Shown here: one piece after another, positions 34,688 through 47,071 of the stretch
How the letters are laid out: each line of letters opens with the position of its first letter
Numbering within the stretch: position 1 is the first letter of the stretch
Origin: Helianthus annuus
Lineage: Eukaryota > Streptophyta > Magnoliopsida > Asterales > Asteraceae
Direction of reading: 5' to 3'
NCBI RefSeq assembly: GCF_002127325.2
Contig: NC_035448.2
Location: 63,785,751 to 63,849,750 of the forward strand
DNA length: 64,000 nt
Translations under genes and position numbers: made by a program
Notes under the pieces: generated by a model
What the model saw: the letters and a program-made list of their open reading frames with translations, nothing else
What the model was told of the DNA's origin: nothing
Databases searched by the model: none

Positions 34688-36402
34688 TTACAGCACAACG
34701 TTTTTCAGCATCTTTTCAATGTCATCCTTTGACAGCTTTCCACTCTCAGCAATTATTATACCTTTCTTATTACCCGTAGATACCAATTCAGCAGAAACAT
34801 TGAGAATACCATTGACGTCTATGGTAAAGCAAACCTTCACCTTTTGTTCACCTGCAGGGGCTGGAGGAACACCCTGAAGATGAAACTGATCAAGGAAGAT
34901 GTTGTCCCTAGTTTTCCTGCTCTCACCCTGATACACCTGGATTGTGAAACCTATTTGGTTGTCCACCATTGTTACATAAACATCCTCCTTCGTGGTGGGT
35001 ATTGGTGTGTTCCTTGGGATTAAAATATCCATATCATCTACATTGGTCTCGATGCCAAGCGAGAGAGGGGTTACATCTAAAAGTATCAAATCCTTCACAG
35101 TTTTATTGCCATTGTCACTTAACTTTGCAGCCAACACTGCTGCACCATGCGCGACAGCTTCATCTGCATTAATGCTCTTGCAAAGTTGTTTCCAGTCGAA
35201 TAATTCCCTCAGCATTAGCTGTATTTTGGGGATCCGAGTCGACCCGCCAACAAGAACAATATCATCAATGTCTTGCTTTTGCATATCCCCATCTCTCAAA
35301 CATTTCTCAACATGCTCAATGCATTTAGTAAAAAAACCAGCATTTAGCTCCTCAAATCTTGCGCGGGTGAACTTAATTGAAAAATCAATTCCGTCGTATA
35401 ACGAATCAATTTCAATAGATGTTTGAGCTGTAGATGAAAGATCCCTCTTTGCTTTTTCACATGCAACTTTTAATCTCCCCACTGCCCTTGCATTTTTACT
35501 GATATCCTTGTTTTGTCTCTTCTTGAATTCTTCTACACAATGATTAACCATAGCCTTGTCAAAATCCTCTCCACCTAAATGCGTGTCACCGCCCACGGCT
35601 TTAACACTTATGTTTCCATCCTTGGTAATAGTCAGAAGCGACACATCAAATGTCCCCCCACCCAAATCAAAAATGAAGACATTTTTCTGCGGTGGGTGGT
35701 TCCTGTCAGCAAGTTTGTCTAGACCATAGGCGATTGCAGCTGCTGTGGGCTCGTTAATCAATTGCAAGATATTGAGGCCAGACAGTGTCCCAGCGTCCTT
35801 TGTCGCCTGTCGTTGCTTGTCATTGAAATACGCAGGGACCGTAATCACTGCATGTGTAACTGGTGTTCCGAGGAATTCTTCAGCAGCCTTTTTCAAGTTC
35901 TTCAAAATCATGGAAGATATTTCTTCCGGTGAAAATTCCCTTTCTGTGCCCATATGTTCAAGCACAATCATTGGCTTTTCTAGAGACCGTTCAATTACCT
36001 TAAAAGGCCAGGATTGTATATCCTCCTGCAATCTTTTGTCACTAAATTTGCTTCCCATTAAACGCTTAACATCTGAATGTTAGCAAAAAGTTCATTACTC
36101 ATCAGGTTGTATATCAAATAAACAGGAAATCTAGTATTGTCTTGTATGATAAATATCCAAGTTCATAATGAAATCAACATACCGAAAACTGTGTTATTCG
36201 GATTCCTGGTGATTTGGTTTTTGGCACCCTCACCAACTAAAACTTCTATGTCGTCGCAAGCCACGCATGATGGGGTAATGTTGTTACCTTGTTCATTAGG
36301 GATGATCTCGACACGGTTGTGCTGATCAAACCAGGCAGCAACACATGAATAAGTTGTTCCCAGATCAATGCCGATTGCGGTTGTTTTAACGCTTCTTGAC
36401 AT
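34688..36402 (-). CDS. Lid-less HSP70-like chaperone
   Basis: Two exons (36402-36183 and 36072-34688) encode 534 residues. The 110-bp intron has GT/AG ends and splits the Asp codon in NTVF-D-VKRLMG, the usual plant HSP70 intron site. The ATPase domain is complete by motif: IDLGTTYS (D13), [31 protein letters not shown] (about 208-218) and [10 protein letters not shown] (349-358). The interdomain linker [11 protein letters not shown] (about 401-411) and beta substrate-binding domain follow. It then stops after [16 protein letters not shown], about 110-120 residues short of a normal cytosolic HSP70, so the helical lid and EEVD tail are absent. No signal peptide is seen, so it should be cytosolic. 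No frame damage is visible. It is either a specialised short form or a recently truncated copy. Confidence 0.85.
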
Positions 36403-36519
36403 ATTGGAAAAAGTTGGCTGTAAAAGAAGAATGGGGAATAGATGTAGTCAATGCTGATAAATGATATAGGAATTGAAATGGGAAGGAAGGAGCATCAGAA
36501 ACACTTATTTACATCGGTC

Positions 36520-36530
36520 TATAAATATTT
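36520..36530 (-). promoter_or_regulatory. Candidate TATA box of the HSP70-like gene
   Basis: The minus strand reads AATATTTATAG about 120 bp upstream of the start codon. I saw no clear nGAAnnTTCnnGAA heat-shock element near it, so heat induction is not supported by the sequence. Confidence 0.35.
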
Positions 36531-36614
36531 GAAGTTGCTGAAACCATATAATCTGAGTTGCATATACAAATATAATAAATAAATAAATAATTGTAATATA
36601 GGTATACCGGCGAT

Positions 36615-36945
36615 TAGTTTATTAATATTTGAACGTGTTTGAAAAAATGATAAGCCAACTTGTATATATTTATCTAGTTGATGCATAGTTAGTGTATTAA
36701 TATTTAAACGTTGTTGAAAAAATGATAAGCCAACTTGTATTTATTTATCTAGTTGATGAATAGTTTATTACAATAAGGGAAACGGACTATGTCCTTTCAA
36801 AAGTTGACATTGATATTCTATGAAACAATATTCGACAACATAAATGAAAATGGAACCAATTGAAAAAATAAAAATGATGATTATAATAAGATAATAAGGG
36901 TGAAATGGAACCAATGAAAAAATAAAAATGATGATTACCCTTTTA
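36615..36945. repeat. Tandem duplications upstream of HSP70
   Basis: A 75-bp unit containing GAAAAAATGATAAGCCAACT is present twice (about 36615-36689 and 36690-36764). Next to it a 55-bp unit containing TGGAACCAAT and AAAATGATGATTA is present twice (36851 and 36906). A 17-bp unit repeats at about 36968-37001. Together they form a patchwork of recent short duplications in the 5' flank. Confidence 0.8.
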
Positions 36946-37289
36946 TGAGAAGGGGTAAACTTTCCACTTATCAAATCATGAGTTTATCAAATCATGAGTT
37001 GCCATATCAATTCCTTTCACTTACATCCCTCTTGCCCCAAAAACATAAAGGGTGGTCAACACTCATGTCATGGGGTAAACTAATTTGTTTTCCTTTTTTT
37101 AACTGTTTAATTAATAAATGAAACATATTTTAACAAAATAAAAGTACATTAAATTAAAAAAAAACAATACATTAAATAAGACTAACTAAAATTACATTAA
37201 CTAAATTCAAAAAAAAAAAAACATTACATAAAATTAAACTTAATAAAAAAAATAAAACTATAAAAGTTTAAGAAACTATATGGCCAATT

Positions 37290-37590
37290 ATATTTTTTGG
37301 CGATCTCGAATTTTCGGCTAGCGTGATTTCCAACATCTCCGGTGAAACATTGTCGGGTGGCCTGTTAAACGTCTCTAGATCCTTATGAAACCCAATTGGT
37401 CTAAACGTCTCTCTATGTTTATCCGCCAACACCATAAATTATTCCTCTCGTTTCTTTTTAATGTCCACCAACTCTTGTTTCATAAATTTGCATTCTTAGA
37501 CCTTGTCGGACATACCAATTGACATTTCGGTCGACGTTGTGAGTTCTTTATCTTTTTTCTCTTTCCTTTTTTTTTTTTTTTTTTGCCTTC
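37290..37590 (-). pseudogene. Possible NAM-associated C-terminal remnant
   Basis: The minus strand reads, with stops, KELTTSTEMSIGMSDK, FMKQELVDIKKKREE and HKDLETFNRPPDNVSPEM. This resembles the C-terminus of the plant SANT/NAM-associated proteins also suspected at 8657-9062. An A/T homopolymer follows at 37566-37583. Weak call from memory. Confidence 0.3.
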
Positions 37591-37793
37591 TTGGAGAGGG
37601 GTCTATGTTTATGTATCTACGCTGCAAAGAGTTCGTCTACCAAGCAATTGTTTTCTCAGAAACTTTACAAACATCTCTATAACTCCTTACCTTTCTATAT
37701 CATTTACCACCTTTTTAGAAAATTAAATTATATAAATTATAGTATTGTTAAAACAACAAAAATTATTCTTAAATATATGTAAATTATTGTTGG

Positions 37794-38840
37794 GTAAATT
37801 ACAATTTGCATCCTTTATTTTTGTATCGGATTGCAATGGATGCTCTTTAACTTCATAATTACAGTCACAATCCTTTATTTGTAAAACACATTGCAAATTT
37901 AAACGTTAAATGATGTCACGTGGACCCTACATGAGGGCATTTATGTCTTTTCACACCTTCTTTCTTCCCTTATGAAACCCCTCTTTCACAGTCACAACAC
38001 TCTCTCGCTCTCGCTCTCTCTCTGTCTCTATCTCTATGTCAGTTTTCTCTCTCTCTCTCTATTCAAAACATCAAATCCCTTCATCTCCCACACCTCTCCC
38101 TTCTGGCCACCCACCACCACCACCACCACAACTCTGGCATCACTACCACCATAGCCGCACACAACCACAACCATCCACCCATACCTCTTCACCGTATTAA
38201 CCACCTACGACCACACTAACCACTTCCACCTCATACCACCACCACCACCACTGTATACCGCCTTACACCATAGCAAAATACCACCACCTATTGTAACCCT
38301 CTGTCACATTTCAACCCCATTGTTTTAAAGGGTAAAAGAGGAGAGATATGTGTTGCTGTTTGTCACGTGATTAGGGTTTGTGTGTATTGGAGAGAAAGTG
38401 AGAGGGAGGAGCAGAATAATGTCTTGGTGAAGTTTTGAAGTTAGGGTTTGTGTGTATTGGTTGGCGGTTATAGTTTTAAATTAGAGTTTTGGTTTGGGTG
38501 TGTTGGTGCGCAACTTAAAATGTCCCAAATCTTTTAGAGATGGTAGTTTTGGTTGGTGTTGGTGGTGGTTTTCAGAGATGGTGGCGGTGGTTGTCGAAGG
38601 TGGTTTCTGATGATGGTAATGTTGGTTATGTCGGAGATGGTGGTGGCTAGATGGTGGTGGTAGAGAAAAGTTAGAGAGAAAAAGATAGGAGGTTTATGAA
38701 AGAGAGAAGGGAGTTATAAAGGGGGAAGAATCGGGGTGTGAAAGGACATAAATGTCCTCACGTTGGGTCACGTAATCTTACTTAACGTTTACATTTAACC
38801 TAGTTAGTGCTAAAGGATGTTGAGTGTAATGAACAATTTT
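37794..38840. mobile_element. Degraded MULE-like element with CCA/CT-rich interior
   Basis: The left end GGGTAAATTACAATTTGCATCC resembles the MULE end at 39085. About 70 bp around TTAAACGTTAAATGATGTCACGTGGACC (left) has an inverted partner at about 38730-38805. The right terminus is truncated and no target duplication could be found. The interior has CTCTCT and CACCAC low-complexity tracts and, on the other half, GGTGGTGG tracts that could pair with them. No transposase. The region 37973-38154 is not a credible gene. Confidence 0.5.
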
Positions 38841-38908
38841 CAATTAATAATATTTGACATTCTCTCCTTCAACATCACAATTTTATTTATATTTGATTTT
38901 AATATATT

Positions 38909-38909
<1 letters not shown>

Positions 38910-38963
<54 letters not shown>
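38910..38963. repeat. (AAT)n microsatellite
   Basis: About 54 bp of uninterrupted AAT units between the two MULE-like elements. Confidence 0.95.
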
Positions 38964-38964
<1 letters not shown>

Positions 38965-39084
38965 TAATACATGATTACATGTATAACACTTATTATAAAT
39001 GTAGAAATAATCTTTTTCTTGTTGATAATCATGAAAGCCAAAAATTTTGGTAGTCAAATAATCAATAACATATAATTTTAATTC

Positions 39085-40104
39085 GAGTAAATTACGATTT
39101 TAGCCCCTGTAGTTATGTCACTTTTACCTTATTAGTTCAAAAAGGAATCTTTTAACTGTACCCCCAAAGCTATTTTATTTAACTATTTTGGCCCTTGCAA
39201 CTAACCACATCCATTTATTTAGTTAAAAAGTAGTCATGTGCCCCTTACATGAGGGGCATTTATGTCAATTCACCGACCCACACACTTATAATAAACCCTT
39301 AAAAAAAACACATCTGCATCAATCCTATCTTCATCTTCTTCATTTGTATTTGACTTCACACGGTGATTAGTTTCTAATTCCTGTAATTGTTTATTGTTCT
39401 ATTACTTTTTTAATTACTATCTGTATTTAGTTGAATTTGTATTCCTCTTTTTTATTCATATTCTTTTAGGTTTGAATTATGGTTGGGTAGACATTGCATA
39501 TAATAATGGTGGAATTAGGGTTTGGGGGTGCTGAAACTAAGAAGATGAAGATGGATCATAGATGAGTTTTTTTCGTAATCATATTGATGGGCATGAGAAG
39601 GAAGACTACAAATTTGGAAGATTAGGTCTTGGTGATTTTATTTTGAGCATTCAACTAGTGTTTAACCCCTTTGTTGCCGGGGCATAGGTCGTAAGACCGT
39701 GCTAAGTAGTAATCAAACAACTAAAATCGGCAAAAATTGTAAAGCAAAAAGGTACCGCCACGTGACGTAAAACATGGGCAAAGACAAACGCGAACTTATA
39801 TCGCGACCCGCTGTAAAAGGTAGACGAACTCGAATTTATACTAATTAACACGGTAGATTATAACGGCAGATCATAAATATAGTTATACAAAAAGGGTTTA
39901 TTATAAGTGAGTGGGTGAATTGACATAAATGCCCCTCGTGTGAGGGGCATATGACTAGTTTTTAATCAAATAAATGGATGGGGTTAATGGTAAGGGTCAA
40001 AATAGTTAGATAAAATTACGTTAGGGGTACAGATGTCAAAATATTCCTTTTTGGGCTAATAAGTTAAAAATGACATAACCACAGGCTAAAATTGTAATTT
40101 ACTC
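39085..40104. mobile_element. Non-autonomous MULE with ~210-bp terminal inverted repeats
   Basis: The ends start GAGTAAATTACGATTTTAG (left) and GAGTAAATTACAATTTTAG (right, reverse-complemented). The inverted repeats stay alignable for about 210 bp, through AAAAAGGAAT, CATTTATTT and GAGGGGCATTTATGTCAATTC. The flanking 9-mers TTTTAATTC (39076-39084) and TTTTAATTA (40105-40113) match at eight of nine, the expected Mutator-type duplication. The 600-bp interior has no recognisable gene. Confidence 0.85.
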
Positions 40105-40113
40105 TTTTAATTA

Positions 40114-40872
40114 TATGATTTCAAATCCTCCTACATAATCTTCATCTGATAACAAGTTTACTATTAAATTTAATAATATGTTTAAATTATATAAAAAAAC
40201 ATAATTTAAGATATTCATTTTAAAAAGTTCAATAAACAAAAACGTATAATTTTCAGTTCACATTGTATCATTTATTCAGCTATAGCCACAGTGTAATACA
40301 CGAGATCAAAGAGCTCGTTTTATGTTTCGCGATGACGATAAAAAAATTCAATGACAATTGCAATCCAACAAAAGGAATACTGAATTAACTGAAAATGAAT
40401 ATCTGTCGGAACCAAAACAACAGTCTTAATGTCAAAGGATTTTGCGAGACAAGGTAGGTAAAAATATCACAAAAAACACCATGGAAAGCTCTAATCAGGC
40501 ACTATTGTGTTATTGGTCATGGAACAGAAAACATTTATGGTATGTACAACGTGGTTAAAAGTTTGAGCAGGGTCAACTCGATGATTTTGGCCTCCATTTT
40601 TGATTAAATCACTCCCTAAGTCAAATTTTTGTCACCAAAATAAAATAAACACGAAAATGAGCACTAATCGACCAACAATATGGGGTTTCAAAACATACAA
40701 ATCAGTGATTAATAACCCTAAATCGGCTTGAAATATAAAAGCTTTAACAATTGTTCATGTTCAACTAGCCAACGTTTATAAAGGACATAAAACAAAGATC
40801 ATCGCTTTGTTCGTAACAGTGGAGGTGGCGAGACACATTTTAATCATTTTACCTAAATTTAACAGCAAACTT
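40114..40872. other. No recognisable gene
   Basis: AT-rich DNA without coding pattern, LTR end or inverted repeat that I could detect. Confidence 0.4.
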
Positions 40873-41642
40873 TGTCACACCCTGTCCCGTGGCGGATTAT
40901 CAGTCGGAGCGGGATGATTGTTCATAACTCATGACAACTACTAAAGTTTAAACATTTATTCATATCCAAATTAAAAATGTCACATAACAAAAAAAATTCC
41001 AATATATCAATCCAAAAACATAACTCATAAAATAAGTCCCGTTTATTCAACTAAGGCATTTCCTACGTGTCTTCATCCTCCTCTCGTCAACCTGATTTCC
41101 TGTATCGTGTCTAAAATAGTTTTTGAGTTAACATAAGTCGGTGAGTAAACCTATTTATTTAAATAAATAGTTCATTTATTTTTTATTTTATGAAGAAAAT
41201 GTTAACATGCAAAACACATGTTAATAAGGTACTACGAATGTAGGATCGCGTGTGACGTGTAGAAACACCGAAATGATATCTAGACAACTTTATAATGTGC
41301 GGAATCCATTAAAAAGTACTCAAACATGCTTGGTTTCATAATCTATCTTTTCTGATTTAAATTGGGCAACATAACATTTGGTTTACAATGATTTGACAAA
41401 AGCTCTCCAAAATACCAAAGGAACAAGTTAACCACTCATGTGCCCCATATCTACTTATATAGACATGCGTGAGACACATAGGGCACATGAGTCTTGCGCG
41501 GGATGTGCTCATACGCACGTAGGACTCCTACCTGCATATGAGTGTTTACATTATAATATCAAATCTCAAACACTCACAAAACACTGCCCTATTACATATA
41601 ACCCTAGACTTAGACGTAGGCATTAGACATACATACACTAAC
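40873..41642. other. LTR-like remnants
   Basis: TGTCACACCCTGTCCCGTGG at 40875 is a typical Gypsy-type LTR start. At 41638-41657 the sequence CACTAACAAATTCCCCCTTGG resembles the LTR end and PPT junction of the SIRE-like elements, preceded by TGCCCTATTAC and ACTTAGACG, which also have counterparts in those LTRs. Both are diverged and the boundaries between them are unclear. Confidence 0.35.
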
Positions 41643-42456
41643 AAATTCCCCCTTGGATATTGCCGCAATCTTTTCTTTAGGTCTTCAAAAAAAAACTTTA
41701 GTAATCTATCCCGAAAATTTATCTTCTATACTCTCTCTTGTGCTCTTCGAAACTTCTTCGAGTAGACTAATCCGTTAGTGGTGGCTTCTTCATAAACTTG
41801 AATCTTGTTATAGACACTTGCATTCGTCTTTCCTCCACCTTTTCCCCTCTCTTCTCTTCTTTCTTCCTCTCTTTTTTCTCTAACTTTCTCTACTTTATCT
41901 CCCACATTCAACCTGAGTGGATTTCGTATATGAATCTTACTCGAACTACATGTTGAAACTGCAAAGCTTGAGTTATGTCACGTGCATCGAATAGAATTTG
42001 ATTCCAGAACAATCTATCCACATCTTTCTCCAAGAGATTTACCAACCACATCGGGTCGTAAACTCTTACCGATCTCCAATTTTTCTTCTTTTCACACAAT
42101 CACAACCTCTCTTGTCTTCTCATCGTAATACCACCACCTTAACATACCGTCATGTGGAATGGTATGTTTTTGAAAACTGTTGGCTTCTTGTATCTCAAAG
42201 TAACAACTAGCTTCCCCCTCTCTAGATCAATTTCTTTCTTTAATATCAACCTCTACGGTTCCTATGGCTTGCAAATTGGAAATCATGTTCTAGCTTGATG
42301 CTTAATGATAATCCACACATGATGAGTATAACCATCTACATCATGGTTTATCATTGTTAATCGACACAACTCTTTAACATGGAACCACTGCAACATTTTT
42401 AAATTGTTTATCTGTTGAAAGTATTGTACGTTGTATTCCCTTCTAATAGCCACTTT

Positions 42457-43144
42457 TCATATCTTCGGAAGATATGCAATACTTATAATATCACCCATCA
42501 AGATATCCTTGTTTTGTTGATAGAACTTCAACGGTCTTAAAAACTTTCTCTTAGGCTTTAACTCTTTTAACCATTTCTTCTTAGTATTTGCAATCTCTGC
42601 ATCATCAACTATCAGTGCATTCTCGTTTGTTTTCTCTTCAATGTGACGCTTAAGAAACTCGTCTATCTCAGCATCAAACATTTCAGTAAAGTGGTAAAGT
42701 TTTCATGAATATTGTTCTAATACCTCACATCAGCATCATCAACATCTTCTTCAATCTCAACCCTATCGTAATCGTTTTCCTAAGGAATATTAACAAACTC
42801 CTGTTTATCATCATTCACAGCTTCATCATTTAAATCAGCTTCGAAATCTAACACTACTTCTTCCTCTGAAATCCCACACAACTTTGAAACTTTTTTTGTA
42901 GTATAACTGTGCACGAACTGTCCCTCTTCAATAATATAATTTGTGTCTTTGAACCATTCTGCTACATCACTTGCATGAATAGTTGTAACTGGTACTACAT
43001 CTACAATGATTAGCGCTTTATACACATCAACATCCTATACATACTCCCCTGTCTTTGTACATTCTCTATTTCTTGTTCAACCTCAACTTCAGTAGTTTGA
43101 GCTGTCGTACCAATAACCAACACACCTGTATCTCCAACCTTGTT

Positions 43145-43187
<43 letters not shown>

Positions 43188-43330
43188 CTATCTTCACCAC
43201 CATTGTTATCATCTCCAGAATCACCATAATCTACCAACTCCTCATCTTCTTTTTCTTCATCTTCGTCATCAGGCTTGTTCTCTTGGCCATACAAAGCATC
43301 CGTAATCTCTTTGTCTTGAGTAGTTAACAC
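42457..43330 (-). pseudogene. Unidentified acidic protein fragments
   Basis: Three minus-strand pieces (43330-43010, 43025-42780, 42681-42457) have protein-like composition. The first is very acidic, with 14 consecutive Asp encoded by the (CAT)n tract at about 43146-43187. The others read SKLCGISEEEVVLDFEADL and KKWLKELKPKRKFLRPLKFY. I do not recognise the family. They lie just 3' of the FAR1-like pseudogene in the same orientation and may belong to the same dead locus or to a separate repeat. Confidence 0.35.
43146..43188. repeat. (CAT)n microsatellite encoding poly-Asp
   Basis: About 14 CAT units, read as GAT (Asp) on the minus strand inside an acidic open frame. Confidence 0.95.
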
Positions 43331-43723
43331 TGGTTCGAATGGTTTTTTAGGTTCAGCTTCAGGTTCAGCAACACTTATTGTTTTAGCTTTAGTTGTGGCT
43401 CCAGGAATATCATCAACCGGCTTTTTTTCCTTGAGCTTTATTTACAACACACATGACGGCATATAAATTTGTTATGATGTCTAAAAACGCAAAACACATG
43501 ACGGCATCGAAATCCGTTTCCGGTAAAACACATACATTTGCAAGAAACGAATAGATCTTGTTTGTTAAACGTGACCTATAATAGAAGGTTAAAATACCGA
43601 TCAGTATATATAATATACAAATATATAAACAGTGTACATATGCGACGTAGTGTAATTTTTTCATTAAATAAGAAACAAAAAAATAGAAAAATTTATTACT
43701 TTAATTACTAACCTTGAACTCAT

Positions 43724-44811
43724 TTATAACTTCGGAAGTGTGATCTTGACGTCGAAGAATATTTTTCTTGTGTAAATAACATTTGCATGACGTTGGATTG
43801 GCCAATTTGTTTTGAATTCGGGATTAGTGGTGTCTGTTTTATGACAGAGTTTATGTTGGTCATTTTGTATCCCATCAACAGACGTATCATAGCACAACAT
43901 AAATTGGACCAACGTATTATGTGAACTGGAGTTTGGTTTGAAAAAATGGTTAGCACTTTCACACCTAGATGTGGTCTTCATTAAGGTACACATAGGTATT
44001 CGCGAAAATATCCTGGAATCCACTGTTCATGAATTGAATACATTTCGGTCAACCATGAATGGCCTTCTAAACCGTATTCAGCAATAAGTAATTGTATTCA
44101 GCAATAAGTAACTGCCATCTCTTCTCAAACGTTTCTGGTTTGATGTAAACATCCCATACAAGCTTGTGAAATTTTTGCTTGATTTATGCGTTCCTCTTGT
44201 CGTTACCCTTGATCTACCTATAAAAGAAAAGTAAATATCTTCAACAAACTTTTTCGTTATACACTTGTGTACACTTGAATGTCGGTAACTACACACATGT
44301 GTATAATTTTTTAAAATGATGTAATTTGTATTTCACAATTGTTTTGCAACATAACGACATTATAAGATATACATGTTTGTAATCCATACCTTTTTCGGCA
44401 GCTTTTGGATAATGTGCCCCATACATAGTTTATGAATGGACTTATCAAATACATTGCCGACTGCTTGTTACATCGCACAATCTTGATTTGTTAATACCAA
44501 AAGGGGTTGTTTTCCATTATGTGCCTCAAGAAATTTTTGAAGAAGCCATGTGTATGACTCAATTGTCTTATTATGTAGCAATCCAGCTCCAAAAATCGTG
44601 CACTTTTTGTGATGGTCAACTCCAGTAAAATGGACAAAAATCAAATCATACCTGTTCGGAAAAATTGGTTTTGATACCTGATAACTAAAAATAAAATTAA
44701 ATTAAAAAGTGAATTTATGACTTACATATTTGTGTGATACGTTGCATCGAACGCCAGAACATCACCAAATGCTTCGTAGTTTAATTTAGAAACGCCATCA
44801 CACCAAAATAT
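43724..44811 (-). pseudogene. FAR1-related/MULE transposase-like pseudogene, 3' part
   Basis: The minus strand reads IFWCDGVSKLNYEAFGDVLA, FDATYHTN, then an intron with GTAAGT and ...GAACAG ends. It continues with YDLIFVHFTGVDHHKKCTI, LLHNKTIESYTWLLQKFLEA, LVLTNQDCAM and a stop. After more damage come KTTSRCESANHFFK and IYTRKIFFDV. This is the DDE-type MULE domain found in FAR1-related proteins. Retention of the intron shows that this is a DNA-level copy, not a retrocopy. Stops within the reading (after QDCAM, for example) show it is dead. A solo LTR interrupts it at 44811/44812. Confidence 0.75.
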
Positions 44812-44970
44812 TGTAACACCCCGAAAACGGGTTTGGTAATCAAATCGCGATAATACTAAAAGACGGATAAAGCACCGTTGGTAGTAAAATTTACTCGACG
44901 AATATTAGAATTTAAATAAATAAACTTGATGTTAATTAAAAGAAGGGTAAATACTTTGAGGAAAACAAAG

Positions 44971-44980
44971 TATATAAAAG
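44971..44980 (+). promoter_or_regulatory. TATA box of the Gypsy LTR
   Basis: TATATAAAAG about 160 bp from the LTR start. The same sequence is retained in the shortened LTR at 50149. Confidence 0.55.
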
Positions 44981-47071
44981 GCCCGAGTTGATGGGACTCG
45001 AAATATAAAAGATAGGGAAACACCCCAAAGATATATAGGTTTCGTACATATATATTAAATATCGGTTATGAACAAGATAAAATAATTAGGAAGTAAATAA
45101 CCTAGTTAAATTACAAGTCTTGTAGTAATAAAGAAATTGGTTAAAATACACTCAATGTAACTTGGGTGAATTAGAGGGGCCATAAGGGACAAACTAGAAA
45201 CAAGTTTTAATTAAATAAAACTCTCTACACCAAAACACACACCTTGAGTGTGTGTTCTGGTCGATGTCTTCCACAGGGGCAAAGGAAGTTCCTTTGTTCA
45301 ACCCTAACTTGCCTAAATCCAAGAAATTGAGAGGCCAAATCAGTCCCAAATCGAAATCCAAGCTCGTATTCATGAACACCAAGTTGAAAGGATCACAAGG
45401 TATGTAAAATTGTGACGTTTTGACCCATCTCAAAATTCTAGGTTATTTGTAAGAAACTGAAATTGAGCTTGATTATGTCATGCATGAGTGAATCTTGAAG
45501 TAATATGATGTCTAGGAGTAAACCCTAGTCAATAACATGTTAGATTGTTGGAAAAACTATGAGATTCATGATGATCCATTGATAAGCTAAGTGGGTTTTA
45601 TGTTAATATGATGAACACTAGGAAATAGATTGTTGATCTAGTGTAAATTGACGATTTTGAAGTGAATTCAGAAATTATAGAAGTTAACCACTTTGTAAGA
45701 TGGTTGATTTATGTGAAATTTGGGGTAAGAGATAAGCTAGAGACATGATAAATAAACATGTAAAATTCTGCCCTTAAGGTGTTCGTTGAAATGCCTCAAA
45801 GAAGGCTCGAAACTAGAATTTCGTAGTTAAAACACCTAGTTGTGATGTTTCGACTATTATGCAAAAAGTGATTAAAGAGAGTTCTAAATGTGTTAAACGC
45901 GATTAGAACTTTGGTTAAAACGGAGGTCTAAAGATAACGCCTACCGAGTAGTTAAAGAGTGCTAAAACTAGTTGATAACTCGAAAATGCAAATTAGTATA
46001 CTAATGGGCATTTGACTATTAAAAAGGTCAAACTGACCTATAATACGATAAATAGCAATTTTGATATGAAATGCATAAGGTGGAATAATCGTATTAGAGT
46101 ATGATTAAACTAACCACCTTGAAAACGATGATGATAGTTTGACGCGTAACAAGCTAGGTGGAAGCTTGGAGTGAAAGCGGGTCAAACAAGTCAAGCATGG
46201 AAGAAAAGCGTAGCTCGGATGCAAGGAGCGATTAGCGATTCAGTTAATTTCGCCCACACTAAGTGTGATGATAAAAGCGAGGTATAAATTGGGTCTATAT
46301 GTTGACCCTAGCCAGGTACGTATGCATACGATTATAGTTAACATACAAACTTGGTCAAATATGTATTGAAAGCCCCTCGTAGTAAATGAGGGGCTAATGT
46401 CGACTAAAATGCCCTTGAAGGGTAAATTGAGCAAACAACTTATAAAGGTTGTTTAGGAACTTATCTTACGATCTTGTAATCTTTAGACGCGCATGAAAGT
46501 TGTAGACATAAACTTTCAAGAGTTAAATGCTTAATTTGTGTGTTGCCGCAAAAATAACACATCCGTAGGAATTAAACTCGGAATAAATAGTCCATTTCGT
46601 TAAATCCACCACATTCATAGTTGTGGTGGAAGACTAGCTAATAACAAATTGGTGGAACTATGAGGTACATGAGAAATGAGCACCGTTTGTGTTAAAATGG
46701 TCGTAAATACCCTTAACGGGTCAAAATAAGATTTTAAACAAAAACGGGTAAATAATTGTGTAGAAACCCGTGTTCAGTACTTAATATGATTGACAATATT
46801 AGAATTTAAGGGTTCATGAGGAATGGTGGTCAAACAAACATGTTTGTTTGATAATCACATAGTCGGGTCGAAAATTGTTGAAAAGATAATAAGCCGAAGG
46901 CTTAAAAGTCTCAATTTTATTTAATCCGGATGTCAGATCTTAACTCCATATGATGGAGAATTAAATTACAAACATGTAGGAAGAAACGGTAGGTCAAACG
47001 GATAAGCGGTTTGAAAGATACGAAAGATTTCGTGTCAAATTACGGCAAAATGGAAAGGTGTGATGCAGGTG

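Noticed and set aside
34688..36402. HSP70 locus as a processed pseudogene
   Set aside because: It retains an intron with proper GT/AG ends and shows no frame damage.
36440..36560. Heat-shock elements upstream of the HSP70-like gene
   Set aside because: Only isolated GAA words occur; no array of three alternating nGAAn units was found.
37972..38154. Frame rich in Ser, Leu and Thr repeats as a signal-peptide protein
   Set aside because: It is a translation of CTCTCT and CCACCA low-complexity tracts within a MULE-like element.
41438..42210. Plus-strand frames around 41.4-42.2 kb as genes
   Set aside because: No domain pattern; the region looks like diverged LTR and retroelement 3' sequence.
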